A stretch of DNA of 64,000 bases from Staphylococcus warneri (GTDB taxonomy: Bacteria > Bacillota > Bacilli > Staphylococcales > Staphylococcaceae), in NCBI RefSeq assembly GCF_900636385.1, contig NZ_LR134269.1:1302001-1366000 (forward strand), written 5' to 3'. Below, piece after piece: positions 60,712-64,000 of the stretch. How positions within the stretch are numbered: position 1 is the stretch's first letter; each line of letters starts with the position of its first letter. Under the pieces are notes generated by a model, which was given only the letters and a program-made list of their open reading frames with translations, was not told where the DNA came from and did not search any database. A program made the translations under genes and the position numbers.

Positions 60712-62066
60712 TGAAACAACGAAAACTCAAATATAAATGGATGTTAATCACAACATTTATAACTTTTATCACAATCGTTTTATTCTGTTTGGTTATCATC
60801 TTCTTTTTAAAAGATGCTTTGCATGATAGTGAGCTAGACGAAGCTGAACGTAGTTCTGACGATATTATCAATTTATTCCACGCCAAACCATTAGATGAAA
60901 TATCGGCCTTGGATTTAAATGCTTCTTTAGAAAACTTTCAAGAAGTAACTATTTTTAATACTAAAGGAAAAAAATTACTACAAACAACAAATGAAAATTT
61001 ACCTTCTGTACCTTCTAATATCGGCCTTTCACATCCTGAAAGAGTCAAAATTATCAAATACAAAGGCGTTGATTATCTAGCAATCACAGAACGTATCCAT
61101 ACTAAAAATTTTAATGGATATAGCGTATTAATACATTCATTAGAAAATTATGAACATCTTGTACAATCTTTATATATTGTAGCCATTGCATTCGGTTTAA
61201 TCGCTACAATCATCACAGCTATAGTAAGTTATATTGTCTCGTCACAAATCACTAAACCCATCGTAACTATGTCTAACAAAATGAATCAAATTCGGCGAGA
61301 TGGTTTCCAAAATAAGTTAGAGTTAACGACTAACTATGAAGAAACTGATAATCTCATCGCTACATTCAATGAGATGATGTTCCATATCGAAGAAACATTT
61401 AATCAACAACGGCAATTTGTCGAAGATGCATCCCATGAATTAAGAACACCATTACAAATTATTCAAGGTCATTTGAATTTAATTCAACGATGGGGTAAAA
61501 AAGATCCAGCCGTGTTAGAAGAATCACTTAATATTTCTTTAGAAGAAATGAATAGAATTACTAAATTAGTTGAAGAATTATTATTATTAACTAAAGACAA
61601 TGTTAAAAGTGGCCAACTAGAAAAAGAACTCGTAGATATCAATTCTGAAATATTATCTAGAGTCAAATCACTCAAACAATTGCATCCGGATTATACGTTT
61701 GATGTTGAACTAGATGAAAAACCTTTAAAACTTAAAATGAACCGTCATCAGTTTGAACAACTCATTTTAATATTTATAGATAATGCAATGAAATATGATA
61801 CTGAAAATAAATTAATTCAGATCAAGACTCAACTTAAAAACAAACAAATTAGCATAGAAATTACTGACCATGGTTTAGGTATTCCAAAGCAAGACTTGGA
61901 ATTTATATTTGACCGTTTTTATCGTGTAGATAAATCTCGCGCTCGTAGCCAAGGTGGTAATGGTTTAGGTCTATCAATTGCTGATAAAATCGTTCAATTA
62001 AACGGGGGATTTATTCATGTAGAAAGTGAAGTTGATCAATATACAACATTTAAAATCATATTTTAA
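60708..62066 (+). CDS. arlS: ArlS, sensor histidine kinase
   Basis: A 452-residue membrane kinase. The first membrane helix is near residues 11-32, an extracytoplasmic sensor domain runs to about 150 and the second helix spans about 150-178. HAMP, the dimerisation H-box with H243 in SHELRTPLQ, then the ATPase domain with FIDNAMKYD (N box), DHGLGIP (G1) and GGNGLGLSI (G2) follow. It phosphorylates ArlR. Its stimulus is thought to be cell-envelope or metabolic stress. Confidence 0.96.
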   Translation: MMKQRKLKYKWMLITTFITFITIVLFCLVIIFFLKDALHDSELDEAERSSDDIINLFHAKPLDEISALDLNASLENFQEVTIFNTKGKKLLQTTNENLPSVPSNIGLSHPERVKIIKYKGVDYLAITERIHTKNFNGYSVLIHSLENYEHLVQSLYIVAIAFGLIATIITAIVSYIVSSQITKPIVTMSNKMNQIRRDGFQNKLELTTNYEETDNLIATFNEMMFHIEETFNQQRQFVEDASHELRTPLQIIQGHLNLIQRWGKKDPAVLEESLNISLEEMNRITKLVEELLLLTKDNVKSGQLEKELVDINSEILSRVKSLKQLHPDYTFDVELDEKPLKLKMNRHQFEQLILIFIDNAMKYDTENKLIQIKTQLKNKQISIEITDHGLGIPKQDLEFIFDRFYRVDKSRARSQGGNGLGLSIADKIVQLNGGFIHVESEVDQYTTFKIIF

Positions 62067-62175
62067 TAACCCCAACCAGAATTAAATTTCTATCTCAATC
62101 ACGCTATTTTGTATACCTAATTAAGCTTTTAGTTTACATCTTTAAAGTCAACATTTTAATATAATTAAATTAATG

Positions 62176-62208
62176 CAGAACCAAATTTTTCTTGGTTCTG
62201 TTTTTTTA
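62176..62208 (+). terminator. Intrinsic terminator after arlS
   Basis: A 9-bp stem CAGAACCAA/TTGGTTCTG (62176-62184 and 62192-62200) followed by seven T. Confidence 0.92.
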
Positions 62209-62228
62209 CAATAATAGGTAAATCCACT

Positions 62229-62275
62229 TTAACAAAATTTGAAATAATGCTATTATTGTCTTGTAAGCGTTTCAA
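62229..62275 (+). promoter_or_regulatory. Likely odhA promoter with a cre-like site
   Basis: TTAACA (62229-62234) and TATTAT (62251-62256) are 16 bases apart. A cre-like sequence TGTAAGCGTTTCAA (62262-62275) lies at or just after the start site, where CcpA would block transcription in rich sugar. It deviates from the best consensus at its right end. Confidence 0.5.
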
Positions 62276-62296
62276 CATTTTTGTGGAGGGTGTAAT

Positions 62297-64000
62297 ATGA
62301 CAAAGGACAAGAGAGAAGTTACAGAGGCACCTGTAAACTTCGGCGCAAATCTAGGGTTAATGCTAGATTTATACGATGATTACCTACAAGATCCATCATC
62401 TGTACCCGAAGATTTACAAGTCCTATTTAGTACAATTCAAACAGGGGAAGCTCATATCGAAGCTAAACCAGCCGCTAATGAGGGTGGTTCACAATCTGGT
62501 GACAGTACAATTAAACGTGTCATGAGATTAATCGATAACATTAGACAATACGGACATTTAAAAGCAAATATATATCCAGTCAATCCTCCAGAGCGTAAAA
62601 ATATACCTAAATTAGAAATAGAAGATTTCGATTTAGATCAAGCTACTTTGGAAAATATCTCAGCTGGAATCGTATCAGAACATTTTACTGATATTTACGA
62701 TAATGCATATGAAGCTATTGTTCGTATGGAAAAAAGATATAAAGGTCCTATTGCGTTCGAATATACGCATATTAATAACAATAAAGAACGTGTATGGTTA
62801 AAACGTCGTATCGAAACACCATATAAAGCAACATTAAATAATAAACAAAAAACTGAATTATTTAATAAATTGGCTCATGTCGAAGGTTTCGAGAAATATT
62901 TACACAAAAACTTCGTTGGTGCAAAACGATTCTCTATTGAGGGCGTCGATGCTTTAGTACCAATGCTACAACACACGATTACACTAGCTGGTGAAGCTGG
63001 TATTAAAAATATTCAAATTGGTATGGCACACCGTGGTCGTTTAAATGTACTGACTCACGTATTAGAGAAACCATATGAAATGATGATTTCAGAGTTCATG
63101 CATACTGATCCTATGAAGTTCTTGCCAGAAGATGGTAGCTTAGAATTAACTGCTGGTTGGACTGGTGATGTGAAGTATCACTTAGGTGGCGTGAAAACTA
63201 CAGATTCATACGGTATTGAACAACGAATCGCTTTAGCAAACAACCCAAGTCACTTGGAAATTGTAGCGCCCGTTGTTGAAGGTCGTACTCGTGCTGCTCA
63301 AGATAATACGCAACAAGCAGGCGCACCACAAACTGACTTCCATAAAGCTATGCCAATCATTATTCATGGTGATGCTGCTTATCCTGGTCAAGGTATTAAC
63401 TTTGAAACAATGAACTTAGGTGATTTAAAAGGCTACTCAACAGGTGGTTCTTTACACATCATCACAAACAACCGAATTGGTTTCACAACTGAACCAACAG
63501 ATGGCCGTTCTACAACATACTCAACAGATGTGGCTAAAGGTTATGATGTTCCAATTTTACATGTTAATGCTGACGACGTTGAAGCAACAATTGAAGCTAT
63601 TGATATCGCAATGGAATTCCGTAAAGAGTTCCATAAAGATGTTGTCATCGACTTAGTAGGTTATAGACGTTATGGTCATAACGAAATGGATGAACCGTCA
63701 ATTACAAATCCATTACCATACCACAATATCCGTAAGCATGATTCAGTAGAACTTGTTTATGGTAAAAAATTAGTGGACGAAGGCATTATTAGTGAAGATG
63801 AAATGAATCAAGTCATTGATAGTGTTCAAAAAGAAATGCGTGCAGCACATGATAAAATTGACAAATCAGATAAAATGGACAATCCAGATATGGAAAAACC
63901 AGAATCCTTACAACAACCACTTAAGAGTGATGATAAAGAGTTCACATTTGATCACTTAAAAGAAATCAATGACGCGATGTTAACATATCCTGAAGGATTC
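62297..64000 (+). CDS. odhA: OdhA, 2-oxoglutarate dehydrogenase E1 (3' end outside window)
   Basis: The frame is open for 568 codons and runs off the window end; the full protein is about 930 residues. It is the thiamine-diphosphate E1 subunit of the citric-acid-cycle complex. The N-terminus has the family stretch [17 protein letters not shown]. The ThDP-binding core has [29 protein letters not shown] and NNRIGFTT, then YRRYGHNE. It has a GTGGAGGGTG ribosome-binding site before ATG 62297. Because it is truncated it is easy to miss. It should be followed by odhB. Confidence 0.95.
   Translation, partial: MTKDKREVTEAPVNFGANLGLMLDLYDDYLQDPSSVPEDLQVLFSTIQTGEAHIEAKPAANEGGSQSGDSTIKRVMRLIDNIRQYGHLKANIYPVNPPERKNIPKLEIEDFDLDQATLENISAGIVSEHFTDIYDNAYEAIVRMEKRYKGPIAFEYTHINNNKERVWLKRRIETPYKATLNNKQKTELFNKLAHVEGFEKYLHKNFVGAKRFSIEGVDALVPMLQHTITLAGEAGIKNIQIGMAHRGRLNVLTHVLEKPYEMMISEFMHTDPMKFLPEDGSLELTAGWTGDVKYHLGGVKTTDSYGIEQRIALANNPSHLEIVAPVVEGRTRAAQDNTQQAGAPQTDFHKAMPIIIHGDAAYPGQGINFETMNLGDLKGYSTGGSLHIITNNRIGFTTEPTDGRSTTYSTDVAKGYDVPILHVNADDVEATIEAIDIAMEFRKEFHKDVVIDLVGYRRYGHNEMDEPSITNPLPYHNIRKHDSVELVYGKKLVDEGIISEDEMNQVIDSVQKEMRAAHDKIDKSDKMDNPDMEKPESLQQPLKSDDKEFTFDHLKEINDAMLTYPEGF

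Overview
This window is chromosomal DNA from a Staphylococcus, most likely a coagulase-negative species. It is strongly AT-rich. Its gene order, from birA through dinG, asnS, dnaD, nth, pbp2/recU, gpsB, rnpB, ebh, cvfC, thyA, dfrA, fakB2, msrA/msrB, crr, ctpA, murG, pgpB, isrR and arlRS to odhA, is the one I know from staphylococci. The proteins are close to, but clearly not identical with, the S. aureus versions I remember (for example Ebh, CvfC, ThyA and dihydrofolate reductase). I cannot fix the species without a database search. I see no transposase, phage gene, CRISPR array, tRNA or large rRNA.

Layout. Bases 1-6400 hold the end of birA, dinG, asnS, then the tight dnaD-nth-ypoC operon. 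Bases 6460-9378 hold the reverse-strand recU-pbp2 operon (recombination nuclease and the bifunctional penicillin-binding protein). Bases 9719-10981 hold yppE-ypsA-gpsB, followed by the RNase P RNA gene (11139-11531), whose promoter is nested in the gpsB terminator. Bases 11668-18117 hold an rRNA methyltransferase, an oxidoreductase behind a Fur/PerR-like palindrome, a double dynamin and a 5'-3' exonuclease.

Bases 18459-46969, almost half of the window, are one giant surface-protein gene, ebh (about 9,500 codons). It is broken twice: by a one-base frameshift near 23835 and by an in-frame TAA at 33950-33952. The remaining 28 kb is intact, so the damage is recent (or an assembly error).

Bases 46984-50686 hold an RNase H-like gene and a queuosine-precursor transporter on the reverse strand, the latter behind a preQ1-I riboswitch, then a zinc-finger mini-protein, a small NifU_N protein, cvfC and a bacilliredoxin. 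Bases 50939-55181 hold thyA, dfrA, fakB2 and the msrA-msrB-crr-yozE operon (folate/dTMP synthesis, exogenous fatty acid use, methionine repair, sugar uptake). Bases 55581-59365 hold ctpA, an acetyltransferase, murG and a PAP2 phosphatase, mostly cell-envelope functions.

The intergenic region 59366-60051 holds a reverse-strand small RNA with a consensus promoter between two Fur boxes, C-rich motifs and a strong terminator. This matches the iron-sparing sRNA IsrR. It is followed by the arlRS two-component system and the first 568 codons of odhA (2-oxoglutarate dehydrogenase E1), which runs off the window. In S. aureus the ArlRS-MgrA cascade represses ebh, so this window carries both a regulator and one of its distant targets.
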